Positions 8,842 through 17,568 of a stretch of DNA of 61,233 nucleotides are shown one piece after another. Both the position numbers and the translations under genes were made by a program. How positions within the stretch are numbered: position 1 is the first letter of the stretch; each line of letters starts with the position of its first letter. Location of the stretch: NCBI GenBank assembly GCA_002363865.1, contig DEWY01000003.1:1-61233 (forward strand), written 5' to 3'. Origin of the DNA: Caulobacteraceae bacterium UBA3198. GTDB lineage: Bacteria; Pseudomonadota; Alphaproteobacteria; Caulobacterales; Caulobacteraceae. Under the pieces are notes generated by a model, which was given only the letters and a program-made list of their open reading frames with translations, had not been told where the DNA came from and did not search any database.

Positions 8842-9387
8842 TTGACCGCTGCGCACGATCCCGACGACGAGCTGCTTGGCCGGGTCGCCCAGGGCGATCC
8901 TGCGGCCGTGCGCGCCCTGATGGGCCGCAAGTTGTCACGGATCAATGGCCTCGCCGTGCGCATGCTGGGCGACGCCGCCGAGGCCGAGGACGTGACCCAG
9001 GAGGTGTTCCTGCGCGCCTGGCGACAGGCGCCCAAATGGGTTCCGGGGGCCGCTCGGTTCGACACCTGGCTGCACCGGGTGGCGCTGAACCTCTGCTACG
9101 ACCGCCTGCGCCGACGTCGCGAGATACCGACCGATACGCCGCCGGAACAGATGGACGAGGGGCCGGCCCCGGACCGGGGCCTGGAGGCCGCCGATGTGGG
9201 CGGGCGGGTCGCTGCGGCCATGGTCCGGCTGCCCGACCGTCAGCGGGAGGCTGTGGTGCTGTGCCACTACCAAGAGCTGGGCAATATCGAGGCCGCAGGC
9301 CTGATGGGCGTCAGCGTCGAGGCCCTGGAAAGTCTGTTGTCGCGGGGCCGGCGCGCTCTGCGCCTGGCCCTGGCGGACATGCGTTGA
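8842..9387 (+). CDS. ECF-type RNA polymerase sigma factor
   Basis: 181 residues. Region 2 (about 25-95) includes the core-binding and -10 recognition helices (NGLAVRMLGDAAEAEDVTQEVFLRAWR). Region 4 (about 125-180) has PDRQREAVVLCHYQELGNIEAAGLMGVSVEALESLLSRGRRALR, with the RGRRALR recognition helix. The start is a TTG, supported by GAGG six bases upstream; no in-frame ATG is placed better. It is the first gene of a three-gene set: sigma factor, membrane protein, periplasmic sensor-like protein, spaced 28 bases and then overlapping. That is the usual arrangement of a sigma factor with its membrane-bound regulators. The 196 bases before it hold no obvious gene or clear autoregulatory promoter. 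Confidence 0.9.
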   Translation: MTAAHDPDDELLGRVAQGDPAAVRALMGRKLSRINGLAVRMLGDAAEAEDVTQEVFLRAWRQAPKWVPGAARFDTWLHRVALNLCYDRLRRRREIPTDTPPEQMDEGPAPDRGLEAADVGGRVAAAMVRLPDRQREAVVLCHYQELGNIEAAGLMGVSVEALESLLSRGRRALRLALADMR

Positions 9388-9415
9388 GGGCGCCGGAATG
9401 AAGGAAGGACCGATC

Positions 9416-9838
9416 ATGGACCTGGACAGGTTCGCCGCCCTCGCGGAGGCCTATGGCGGAGATGTCTCACGCTGGCCCGAGGTGGAGCGTGAAGCCGCAG
9501 CCTTGCTGATGGCGACCGAACCTGGGGCGACGGCCTCCCGTCTGGCGGTCGAGAGCGATCTGGACTGGGCGCTGGACTCCTGGCGCGCGCCGGGAGCCAG
9601 CCAGGCCTTGCAGTCCGCGATCCTGGCCAGCGCCCCGGCGCCGCGGCGCGGGGCGGCCTGGCGGGGCTGGATGTGGCGCACCGGCCTGGGCGCCGGGCTT
9701 ATGGCCGCCGGCGCGGCTGGCGTGATGGCCGGGGTCGTGGTCTCCGGCGCCGTCGCCCCGGTGGGCGAACTCGAGGTGATCAGCGCCGCGGTCAGCGCCT
9801 ACGACGCCCTGGATGTCGAGCTGGTGGGAGACGTCTGA
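9416..9838 (+). CDS. Probable membrane anti-sigma or sigma-regulating protein
   Basis: 140 residues. An acidic/helical cytoplasmic part (1-75: LDRFAALAEAYGGDVSRWPEVEREAAALL...) is followed by a Trp/Arg-rich stop (RGAAWRGWMWR), one membrane helix (about 90-112, TGLGAGLMAAGAAGVMAGVVVSGAV) and a short periplasmic tail. It lacks the His-Cys zinc motif of ZAS anti-sigma factors. Position directly behind the ECF sigma gene and the one-helix topology suggest an anti-sigma factor; this is inference. The start at 9416 is chosen over an ATG 18 bases earlier because AGGAAGGA sits seven bases before it. The stop overlaps the next start (TGATG). Confidence 0.65.
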   Translation: MDLDRFAALAEAYGGDVSRWPEVEREAAALLMATEPGATASRLAVESDLDWALDSWRAPGASQALQSAILASAPAPRRGAAWRGWMWRTGLGAGLMAAGAAGVMAGVVVSGAVAPVGELEVISAAVSAYDALDVELVGDV

Positions 9839-10347
9839 TGTCGCAGCGCAGCCTGACCATCGCCCTCTTCGTGTCGCTGGCGGTCAATCTGTTCGCCATC
9901 GGCGCGGTTGTCGGCGGCCTGGTGATCGGGGTTCGGATGTCCGAGGGGCGGGCGAACGCCATGCGGCCGGGCCCGCCGCCGATCTTCTCTGCCGCCGCCG
10001 CCCTGCCCGAAGCGCGCCAGGACGACTATCGCCAGGCCCTGCGCGGCGAGGCCCGGGACGTACGCCGCTCGTTGATGCGGGCCGGGGAGGCCCGACGTGA
10101 GGCCTGGAGCGCCGTCGCCGCCGACCCCTACGATCCTGCCGCGGTCCGGGAGGCGCTATCTGAAGCCCAGCTGATCGAGGCCGAGGCCCGCAGCCGGCTT
10201 GAAAGCCGTGTGGTCGACTTCGCCGCCGACCTCAGCCTGGAGGAGCGCCGCGCCCTGGCCCAGGCCCTGTCCCGGCCGCCCCCGCGGCGGCATGAGGGCC
10301 GTGATGGGCGCGGTGATCGAGAGGAAGGTCGGGGTGGTCAGCCCTAG
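9838..10347 (+). CDS. Periplasmic heavy-metal-sensor-like protein (Metal_resist/CnrX-type)
   Basis: 169 residues with an uncleaved N-terminal helix (7-30) and a long helical periplasmic region. This has the YRQALRGEARDVRRSLMRAGEARREAW and LEERRALAQALSRPPP pattern of the Spy/CpxP/CnrX-like 'heavy-metal resistance' family. In Cnr and Ncc systems such a protein tells the membrane anti-sigma factor when metal is present. Here the periplasmic part has no cysteine and only a single histidine in the tail, so it may sense envelope stress or a protein ligand rather than a metal. The start overlaps the stop of the preceding gene by one base (TGATG), so the pair is translationally coupled. The Arg/Gly-rich tail looks disordered. 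Confidence 0.7.
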   Translation: MSQRSLTIALFVSLAVNLFAIGAVVGGLVIGVRMSEGRANAMRPGPPPIFSAAAALPEARQDDYRQALRGEARDVRRSLMRAGEARREAWSAVAADPYDPAAVREALSEAQLIEAEARSRLESRVVDFAADLSLEERRALAQALSRPPPRRHEGRDGRGDREEGRGGQP

Positions 10348-10349
10348 GC

Positions 10350-12902
10350 TCAGGCCGCCGTCCCTGTGCGGCGGACCGGCGCCTGCTGAGGCTCGCCCTG
10401 GCGGACCGGGAGCGAGAAGCCGACGGTCGTGCCCTCGCCGGGCGCGCTGCGGATGTCCAGGGCGCCGCCATGCATCTCCACCAGGGACTTGGTGAGGGCC
10501 AGCCCCAGGCCGGTCCCCTGCTGGGTCTTGGAGTGCTGGTTCTCGATCTGCTCGAAGGGCCGGGCCAGGCGGGCCAGATCTTCCGGCGCAATGCCGATGC
10601 CGGTGTCGCGCACCGTGATCCGCACCCGTTCGCCCTGAGGGTCGGGGCGGGCGTCGGCGCGCACCGTGATGCGGCCGCCCCGCGGAGTGAACTTGATGGC
10701 GTTGGACAACAGGTTGAGCAGCACCTGCTTGATGGCCCGGTAATCGGCCTCCACCTCGGGCAGGTCCCGGGGGAACTCCAGATCCACGGCGAGGCCAGCG
10801 CTGTCGGCCCGGTTGCGGACCAGGCGGGCGGCGTCCTCGACCACATCCTCGAGGGTCAGGGGCTCGAACTTGAGGTTCATCTTGCCGGCCTCGATCTTCG
10901 ACATGTCGAGGATGTCGTTGATCAGGGCCAGCAGGTGCTGGCCCGAGGAGAGGATGTCGCCGCAGTATTCCTTGTAGCGGGGGTCGCCCAGGGGGCCGAA
11001 CATCTCGCCGACCATGATCTCGGAGAAGCCGTTGATGGCGTTCAGCGGCGTGCGCAGCTCGTGGCTCATATTGGCCAGGAACTCGCTCTTGGCGGTGTTG
11101 GCGCTCTCGGCCCGGACCTTTTCGGCCTCGTACTTGCGGGCCAGCTCCGACAGCTGCTCCTGGCTGCGCTCCAGACTGACCACGGCCTTCTGCAGGGCCT
11201 CTTCATTGACCCGACGGGCCTCTTCCTGGGTCTTGATGGCGGTGATGTCGGCCGCCGTCATCACCAGCCCACCCTCGGCCGTGCGCCGCTCGGAGATCTG
11301 GATCCAGCGGCCGTCATGGAGCTCCGCCTCCCGCACCCCGCGCTGCCCGTCCATGGCCGGCGCCTGGCGCTTGATGGCCAGCTGGGCGAAGCGGTTGACC
11401 TGATCGCGGGCCGCGCCGGGCTTGAGCAGGCGGGCTTCCAGGGAAAAGACGCTGCGATAGTTGCGATTGCACATCAGCAGGCGGCCATGCCGGTCCCACA
11501 GGACGAAGGCCTCCGACACGCTCTCGATAGCGTCCCGCAACCTGTTTTCCGCCGCCTGGGCGCGGGCCTGGGCCATGCGCTCCTCGGTGACGTCCAGGGC
11601 CACGCCAATGATCCGGGCGAACCCGCCCTCGGGCGCCCGGCCGAAAGCCTGGCCGCGGGCGTCCACCCACAAGGGGCGCTCTCCGGGCGCGCCGGGCACC
11701 CGGAATGACACGTCGAAGGCGCCATAGAGGGCGGCGGTGGAGAGGGCCTGGCGCACCCGCTCCCGGTGATCGGGAGACACCCGGTCCAGCACGTCCTGAC
11801 CGCTGACCACGCCGCCCCCGCCCCAGCCCAGCATCCCGCCGGTGACGTCGGAGAGGAACACCTCATCGGTGGTCAGATCCCATTCCCAAATGCCGCAACG
11901 GGCGGCCTCTACGGCCATCCGAAAGCGCTGTTCGCTATCGTAGAAGGCCTGCTGGGCGGCCTCGACCTTGCGGCTCTGGGTGAACAGCAGCAGTCCCAGC
12001 AGGAAGGCCACGCCCAGGGGGATGAGCACCCAGCCCAGCTGCTCCTGGGCCGACAGAATCTCCAGCGGGTCGGCCTCGGTCCCGACGACAGCGATCCAGG
12101 CTCCCTCGGTGGAGGGATAGGCGGCGATCTGCAGCCCAGATCCGTCAGGACCGAGCGCTCGCGTCAGGCGGCCGGGACGCAGCTCGCTGGGAGTCAGTTC
12201 AAAGGCTGCGCTGAGGCTATCGGCCTCAGCGACCCCGCCGGCTCCGACCGCGCTGATGACCTGACCCCGGGCCGAGACGATCGCGCCGATCCGCGCCTTG
12301 GACAGCAGGGTGGCGAGCCGGGCGGGGGCGGCGACGACCATGATGGTGCGCCGGCCTTCCGGGGTTGCGGCGGTCGCCGAGGCGAGCAGGACCGGGCCGG
12401 CCCCCTCGGCGGCGCCTGTCCCGAACCAGACCTCTCGCGGCGCCCGGTCGGTCTGCGCGGCCAGGGCGTCCCAGTTCAGCGCGGGGGCCTCGCCGGCGAT
12501 GGCGACGGCCTCGGCGCCGTTCAGGATGATGACCGCGCTCGCGGATCCTGACGCCACCCGCAGGCCGGTTTCGGCCGCTTCCAGCGGATTGGCGGGCCGG
12601 GTCTCAAGCAATTCGCGCGCGGCCAGCACCCCGCCGCGCAGGGTGGCGGCCTCGGCGTCCAGGCGCGCCGCCAGGGCCTGGGCCTCTCCGGGCAGGACCA
12701 CGCCCCGCTGACTCATCTGGGTGGGTTCGCTGTCGATCCGGGCGACCGCAAAGGCCGTGTAGACGGCCATGAGCAGCAGGGTGGTGAGGATCGCCAGACG
12801 CGCAAAGGCGAAGGTCGGCGGCGGCCGCGAGCCAGGATTGGCCTCCCCGCCGCGCTTCTGACCAGGGGTCCGAGCCGCGCTTTTGCCTCCGCGTCCGGCC
12901 AA
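10350..12902 (-). CDS. pleC: PleC-type hybrid-free sensor histidine kinase / phosphatase (cell-fate kinase)
   Basis: 850 residues. One membrane helix is at about 30-50, a large periplasmic sensor domain to about 275, and a second helix at about 290-312. Two PAS domains follow (about 325-445 and 450-560), then a coiled coil (560-600), HisKA with His614 in MSHELRTPLNAINGFSEIM, and HATPase with NLLSNAIKFTPRGG, DTGIGIAPEDL and GTGLGLALTKSLVEMHGG. In Caulobacter PleC (842 residues) the phosphorylated residue is H610. The matching length, residue position and catalytic-domain wording support orthology. PleC dephosphorylates DivK and switches PleD on during the swarmer-to-stalked transition. The gene lies 141 bases downstream of aminopeptidase N on the same strand. 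Another member of the PleC/DivJ group cannot be fully excluded. Confidence 0.82.
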   Translation of the reverse strand: MAGRGGKSAARTPGQKRGGEANPGSRPPPTFAFARLAILTTLLLMAVYTAFAVARIDSEPTQMSQRGVVLPGEAQALAARLDAEAATLRGGVLAARELLETRPANPLEAAETGLRVASGSASAVIILNGAEAVAIAGEAPALNWDALAAQTDRAPREVWFGTGAAEGAGPVLLASATAATPEGRRTIMVVAAPARLATLLSKARIGAIVSARGQVISAVGAGGVAEADSLSAAFELTPSELRPGRLTRALGPDGSGLQIAAYPSTEGAWIAVVGTEADPLEILSAQEQLGWVLIPLGVAFLLGLLLFTQSRKVEAAQQAFYDSEQRFRMAVEAARCGIWEWDLTTDEVFLSDVTGGMLGWGGGGVVSGQDVLDRVSPDHRERVRQALSTAALYGAFDVSFRVPGAPGERPLWVDARGQAFGRAPEGGFARIIGVALDVTEERMAQARAQAAENRLRDAIESVSEAFVLWDRHGRLLMCNRNYRSVFSLEARLLKPGAARDQVNRFAQLAIKRQAPAMDGQRGVREAELHDGRWIQISERRTAEGGLVMTAADITAIKTQEEARRVNEEALQKAVVSLERSQEQLSELARKYEAEKVRAESANTAKSEFLANMSHELRTPLNAINGFSEIMVGEMFGPLGDPRYKEYCGDILSSGQHLLALINDILDMSKIEAGKMNLKFEPLTLEDVVEDAARLVRNRADSAGLAVDLEFPRDLPEVEADYRAIKQVLLNLLSNAIKFTPRGGRITVRADARPDPQGERVRITVRDTGIGIAPEDLARLARPFEQIENQHSKTQQGTGLGLALTKSLVEMHGGALDIRSAPGEGTTVGFSLPVRQGEPQQAPVRRTGTAA

Positions 12903-13043
12903 GCCCGCCGCTCCCTTACCCTCAAATCCGAGTCACCCGCGAAGCAGAGTCTAGGCGGGCGGACTCGCCACGTCACGAGTCATACGGTCGCGTCTGTCGC
13001 AAAGGCGACGCCCGGGGGGCGACGGGCCCGGAGAGCCGGCGCC

Positions 13044-15665
13044 TCAGTCCTGCGCCAGGGCCCGGGACGCCAGTTCGTAGACGTTCTTGGAGAGGCCCTC
13101 GTGGCTCACGATCCGCTCCAGCTCGGCGCGCATCAGGCCGCCCAGATCGGGGCGGTAGCGCCGCCAGCCGCCCAGGGGCTCCAGCAGGCGGGCCGCCGTC
13201 ATCGGATTGTAGCCGTCCACCGACAGGATCTGATCGGCCAGGAACCGGTAGCCCGCCCCGCTCTCGTCGTGGAAGCGCGCGGGATTTCCCGCGGCGAAGG
13301 TCCCGACCAGGGCCCGCAGGCGGTTGGGGTTCTTAGGATCGAAGGCCGGGTGGGCGGTCAGGCCCAGCACCCGCCCCAGGGCGCCTTCATCCGGCGCCCG
13401 GGCCTGGAGGGCGAACCACTTGTCGATGACCAGGGGCTCAGACTTCCAGCGCTCGTAGAAGTCGGCCAGGGCCTTCTCGAAGGGCTCCCCGCCGATCTGC
13501 ATCAGCGCTGACAGGCCGCCCATGGCGTCGGTCATGTTCCCGGCCGCCTCGTAGTGGCCATAGGCCCGCTCGGCGTTCTCGGCATGGGGATCCACCGCGA
13601 GGATATCCAGCGCCATGTTGCGCAGGGCCCGGCGGCCGGCCCCGGCGGCGTCGGGGGAGAACTCCCCCAGATCCTGCAGGCCCGTATGAAGCCGTCCCAA
13701 CTCCTCAGCCAGATGCACCGCCAGCCGGCCTCGCAGGGCGTTGCGGGCCAGGTGAATGGCGGCGGGATCGGCGGGCTGTTGGGCGAGCGCCAGTTCCGCC
13801 TCGCTGGGCAGGGAGAGCAGCAGCGCCTTGAAGGCTGGATCGGCCGCCTGGTCCGACAGGGCGCGACCGACGGCCTCGGCGTAGCGTTCCTCGCCCACCT
13901 CGTCGGGGGTTCCGGCGCTGCGGGCCAGCATCAGGTCGCGGGCCAGGTCCTGACCGGCTTCCCAGCGGTTGAACAGGTCCGGATCGGCGGCCAGCTGGAC
14001 GTAGCGGTCCTTGGGCGCAGCGTCGGTGGTCAGCACCACCGGGGCCGAGAATCCGCGCAGGGCCGAGAGCACCGGCTCCCGATCCACGCCGGTCAGGGTG
14101 AGGTTGGCCTTGGCGGCGTCCAGCACCACGACGGTCTCGTCAACGGCCTGACCGTCCCGCTCGAAGGCGAGCGTCCGGCCTTCCCCGTCCAGCAGGCCCA
14201 GGCGCACCGGGATGGGCAGGGGCTTCTTGCTCAGCTGGCCCGGCGTCGGCGGGGTGGTCTGGGTAAGCTCGAGCTTCAGGGTTTTGGCGGCGTCGTCGTA
14301 GGTGCGCCGGATGTCGACCCGGGGTGTGCCAGCCTGTTCGTACCAGTCGAAGAAGGTCGTCAGGTCCTGGCCCAAAGCCTCGGCGAAGCACTCGATGAAG
14401 GCCTCCACTGTGGTGGCGTGGCCGTCCCAGCGGTCGAAATAGAGGTCCATGCCCTTCCGGAACGCCTCGGCCCCGATCAGGGTCTTGAGCATGCCGATGA
14501 TCTCGGAGCCCTTCTCGTAGATGGTCGCGGTGTAGAAGTTGTCGATCTTCAGATAGCTCGACGGCCGCACCGGGTGGGCCAGCGGCCCCTGGTCCTCAGA
14601 GAACTGGCGAGCCCGCAGGGCCTTGACGTCCTTGATCCGCTGGACGGCGGCGCCGCGCATATCGGCCGAGAAGCTCTGGTCACGGAAGACGGTCAGGCCT
14701 TCCTTCAGGCACAGCTGGAACCAGTCGCGGCAGGTGATGCGGTCGCCGGTCCAGTTGTGGAAATACTCGTGGGCGACGACGCTCTCGATCCGCTCGTAGT
14801 CAAAGTCGGTGGCGGTCGCCTGATCGGCCAGCAGGAGCGAGGAGTTGAAGATGTTCAGCCCCTTGTTCTCCATCGCGCCGAAATTGAAGTCGCGCACGGC
14901 GACGATCATGAAGAGGTCGAGGTCGTACTCGCGGCCGAACGCCTCCTCGTCCCACTTCATGGAGCGTTTCAGGGCGTCCATGGCGTAGACGGCGCGCTCG
15001 GACATACCCGGATCCACATAGATCCGCAGGTCCACCTTGCGCCCGCTCATGGTGACGAGGCTGTCCTCCAGCACGTCGAGCTCGCCGGCCACCAGGGCGA
15101 AAAGGTAGCAGGGCTTGGGGAAGGGGTCGTTCCAGACGGCGTAGTGGCGGCCGTCCGGCGTCTGGCCGGACTCCATCAGATTGCCGTTGGACAGCAGGCG
15201 CTGGAACGCCTTGTCCGCGGTCATCCGCACCGTGTAGCGGGCCAGGACGTCGGGCCGGTCCGGAAACCAGGTGATCTTGCGGAAACCCTCGGCCTCGCAC
15301 TGGGTGCAGAAGCGCCCGCCCGACATGTAGAGGCCGTCCAGCGAGGTGTTGGCCGCCGGATCGATCTCGACCTCGGTCTCCAGGATGAACGCCGCCGGGA
15401 CCTCGGCGATGGTCAGATATTCGGCGTCGATGGCGTAGTCGCCCTCCGCCAGCCTCCGCCCGTCAATGGCCACCGAAATCGACGTCAGCCGCTCGCCGTT
15501 CAGGACCAGGGGCTCGGCGTGGTCGCCGTTGCGGCGCAGGCTGAGCCTGGCCTTCACCCGGGTGGCGCTGGGCTGCAGGTCGAAGTCCAGATGGATCTCG
15601 TCCACCAGATAGGCTGGCGGGCGATAGTCGGACAGGCGGATCGGCTGGGGCGTTTCGGTGCGCAT
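13044..15665 (-). CDS. pepN: Aminopeptidase N (M1 family, proteobacterial PepN type)
   Basis: 873 residues, the usual size (E. coli PepN 870). It shows the exopeptidase motif GAMENKGLN and the zinc site H299-E-Y-F-H303 (VVAHEYFHNWTGDRITCRDWFQLCLKEGL), with the third ligand Glu in KEGLTVFRDQSF. DUF3458-type Ig and C-terminal helical domains follow. It removes N-terminal residues from peptides in the cytoplasm; no signal peptide is visible. The ATG start is followed by a typical PepN opening (TPQPIRLSDYRPPAYLVDEIHLDFDL). It is transcribed toward pleC and may share its promoter. Confidence 0.96.
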   Translation of the reverse strand: MRTETPQPIRLSDYRPPAYLVDEIHLDFDLQPSATRVKARLSLRRNGDHAEPLVLNGERLTSISVAIDGRRLAEGDYAIDAEYLTIAEVPAAFILETEVEIDPAANTSLDGLYMSGGRFCTQCEAEGFRKITWFPDRPDVLARYTVRMTADKAFQRLLSNGNLMESGQTPDGRHYAVWNDPFPKPCYLFALVAGELDVLEDSLVTMSGRKVDLRIYVDPGMSERAVYAMDALKRSMKWDEEAFGREYDLDLFMIVAVRDFNFGAMENKGLNIFNSSLLLADQATATDFDYERIESVVAHEYFHNWTGDRITCRDWFQLCLKEGLTVFRDQSFSADMRGAAVQRIKDVKALRARQFSEDQGPLAHPVRPSSYLKIDNFYTATIYEKGSEIIGMLKTLIGAEAFRKGMDLYFDRWDGHATTVEAFIECFAEALGQDLTTFFDWYEQAGTPRVDIRRTYDDAAKTLKLELTQTTPPTPGQLSKKPLPIPVRLGLLDGEGRTLAFERDGQAVDETVVVLDAAKANLTLTGVDREPVLSALRGFSAPVVLTTDAAPKDRYVQLAADPDLFNRWEAGQDLARDLMLARSAGTPDEVGEERYAEAVGRALSDQAADPAFKALLLSLPSEAELALAQQPADPAAIHLARNALRGRLAVHLAEELGRLHTGLQDLGEFSPDAAGAGRRALRNMALDILAVDPHAENAERAYGHYEAAGNMTDAMGGLSALMQIGGEPFEKALADFYERWKSEPLVIDKWFALQARAPDEGALGRVLGLTAHPAFDPKNPNRLRALVGTFAAGNPARFHDESGAGYRFLADQILSVDGYNPMTAARLLEPLGGWRRYRPDLGGLMRAELERIVSHEGLSKNVYELASRALAQD

Positions 15666-15721
15666 GTCACCGATGTAAACCCGCCGGCGGTCCCTCGCCA
15701 GGGGCCGCAGGGCGGGAAGGT

Positions 15722-16294
15722 TCAGGCGGCGTCTTCCGCCACCTCCGGCGCAGCCTCGCCCGCGGCCGGAATCTGCTGCAGGAAGCGGTCGACCTTGCGG
15801 GCTTCTTCCGCCAGACGGCGGATTTCCGGCGGGGCGTCCTCCGGCGACTCGTCCACCATCGACGCCAGGTGTCGGGCGATGGACAAGAGCCGCCGCGACG
15901 AGGTGATCAGCCGGGCCTGGAACTCGATCTTGAGCGGGTCGCGATCATATTCGGCGCCGGGCACCCGCCAGCCGCCCCAGTCATTGGCGTCAGTGACCAC
16001 CACAGGATAGGTGCCGGGATAGGGGTGATGGGCGCAGTCGTCGGGCTGCTGCCACTTGTTGCGGGCCCGCAGCAGACGCCAGCTGGGCTCGTCGTCGTTC
16101 ACGAGTTCGTGGCTCGATTGCTCGGCCCGCAGCTCGTGGGCGTGGAAATCGCGGCCCAGGCCCACGTCGTAGGTCACCCGCACGGGCTCGTCGAATCCCC
16201 GCGCCCAGACAGGCACGATCTTCTCGATCACAGCCCAGGCGCCGACGCTTTCGACCCACACCTTTTGATTACGTTGGAAGACAGCCTTGGCCAT
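15722..16294 (-). CDS. Conserved hypothetical protein, 190 residues
   Basis: I do not recognise a characterised family. The N-terminal half is rich in Trp, His and acidic residues (KVWVESVGAWAVIEKIVPVWARGFDEP, GLGRDFHAHELRAEQ, YPGTYPVVVTDANDWGGWRVPG) and reads as a small beta-rich soluble domain. The C-terminal half is helical (LITSSRRLLSIARHLASMVDE, IRRLAEEARKVDRFLQQ) with an acidic Ala-rich tail. No signal peptide or membrane segment is present. ATG 16294 is preferred over a GTG two codons upstream. It lies 56 bases upstream of pepN on the same strand and may be the first gene of the pepN-pleC unit. Confidence 0.75.
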   Translation of the reverse strand: MAKAVFQRNQKVWVESVGAWAVIEKIVPVWARGFDEPVRVTYDVGLGRDFHAHELRAEQSSHELVNDDEPSWRLLRARNKWQQPDDCAHHPYPGTYPVVVTDANDWGGWRVPGAEYDRDPLKIEFQARLITSSRRLLSIARHLASMVDESPEDAPPEIRRLAEEARKVDRFLQQIPAAGEAAPEVAEDAA

Positions 16295-16387
16295 ACGCAC
16301 CCACCGTTACTGATTTCCGCCCATAAGACCCTGAAATCCTTGACGCGAGGTCAATCTTTCCACGCCGGCTACGATGCGTATGGTGGG

Positions 16388-16422
16388 GTTTCCAGGGAAA
16401 CGCAGACGCCGTGAACACGGCG
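16388..16422. promoter_or_regulatory. Two adjacent palindromes in the leader of the acyl-CoA dehydrogenase operon
   Basis: GTTTCC-AG-GGAAAC (16388-16401) is followed five bases later by CGCCGTG-AA-CACGGCG (16407-16422), which ends 14 bases before the start codon. Both are perfect inverted repeats. They could be operator sites for a fatty-acid regulator or a leader hairpin. A further TTGAC-N5-GTCAA repeat lies at 16340-16354. Function is inferred only. Confidence 0.4.
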
Positions 16423-16435
16423 GGACAAGACGGGC

Positions 16436-17554
16436 ATGAATTTCGATTTTTCCGACGACCAGAAGTTTCTGAAGAACGAGGCGCGAAAGTTCCTCGAGGC
16501 CCAGTGCCCCACAAGCCGGGTGCGCAAGGTCCTGGATGAGGACGCGAAGTCCTTTGACGAGGATCTCTGGAAGGCGGTGGGCGAGCAGGGCTGGCTCGGC
16601 GCGGCCATTCCCGAGGAGTACAACGGCCTGGGCCTGGGACGGCTGGAGCTGTGCGTGATCGCCGAGGAGCTCGGCCGCGCCGTGGCCCCGATCCCCTTCG
16701 CCTCCACGGTCTACTTCCTGGCCGAGGGGATCATGCTGGCCGGCTCGGATGAGCAGAAGGCCTATCTACTGCCCCGCATCGCCGCCGGCGAGGTGATCGG
16801 CGCCATGGCGGTGTCTGAAGGGCCGGGCGTCACCACCGCCTCGACCCTGCAGGCCACGGTCGAAGGCGGAAAGCTCAACGGCGTCAAGCTGCCGGTGACC
16901 GATGGCGACATCGCCACCGTCGCCCTTGTGCTGGCCAAGGAGAACGGCAAGCCCGGCCTCTACTTGGCCGACCTTACTGACCCTTCGGCGACCTGCGAGG
17001 CGCTGAAGACCCTGGATCCCACCCGCGACGCCGCGCGGCTGACCTTCAAGGATGCGCCGGTCCGGCGCCTGGGCGAGATCGGCCAGGGCTTCGAGCTGCT
17101 GGAGCAGATCAACGACCGCGCCGCGGTGCTGCTGGCCTTCGAGCAGTGCGGCGGCGCCGACCGCTGTCTGGAGATGGCCAAGGCCTACGCCCTGGAGCGC
17201 TACGCCTTCGGCCGGGTGATCGGCTCCTACCAGGCCATCAAGCACAAGCTGGCCGACATCTATGTGAAGAACGAGCTGGCCCGCTCCAACGCCTATTATG
17301 GCGCCTGGGCGCTCAACACCGATGCGCCTGAACTGCCGGTGGCCGCCAGCGCCGCGCGGATCGCCGGCTCCGAAGCCTACTGGTTCGCCTCCAAGGAAAA
17401 CATCCAGACCCATGGGGGCATCGGCTTCACCTGGGAGATGGACTGCCATCTGCACTACCGGCGTTCGCGCCAGCTTTCCCTCGTGGCGGGCGCGCCGCGG
17501 GTCTGGAAGGAACGGCTGGTCAGCCAGCTCGAACGTCGCAACGCCGCCGCCTGA
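16436..17554 (+). CDS. Acyl-CoA dehydrogenase, smaller subunit of a two-gene pair
   Basis: 372 residues with the full acyl-CoA dehydrogenase fold. A helical N-domain (1-115) is followed by a beta-domain with the flavin/substrate region (GAMAVSEGPGVTTASTLQATVEGGKLNGVK) and a C-terminal helical domain (GRVIGSYQAIKHKLADIYV, QTHGGIGFTWEMDCHLHYRRS). The wording resembles the small subunit of pimeloyl-CoA-type or FadE-type heteromeric dehydrogenases. These oxidise an acyl-CoA at the alpha-beta bond and pass electrons to ETF. A second dehydrogenase gene follows within 15 bases, so the two probably form an alpha2beta2 enzyme. The substrate cannot be read from the sequence. Confidence 0.88.
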   Translation: MNFDFSDDQKFLKNEARKFLEAQCPTSRVRKVLDEDAKSFDEDLWKAVGEQGWLGAAIPEEYNGLGLGRLELCVIAEELGRAVAPIPFASTVYFLAEGIMLAGSDEQKAYLLPRIAAGEVIGAMAVSEGPGVTTASTLQATVEGGKLNGVKLPVTDGDIATVALVLAKENGKPGLYLADLTDPSATCEALKTLDPTRDAARLTFKDAPVRRLGEIGQGFELLEQINDRAAVLLAFEQCGGADRCLEMAKAYALERYAFGRVIGSYQAIKHKLADIYVKNELARSNAYYGAWALNTDAPELPVAASAARIAGSEAYWFASKENIQTHGGIGFTWEMDCHLHYRRSRQLSLVAGAPRVWKERLVSQLERRNAAA

Positions 17555-17568
17555 AAGGGATCATGACC

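Noticed and set aside
16340..16375. A TTGACG / GCTACGAT promoter before the acyl-CoA dehydrogenase operon
   Set aside because: The two elements are 22 bases apart, too far for a normal promoter.
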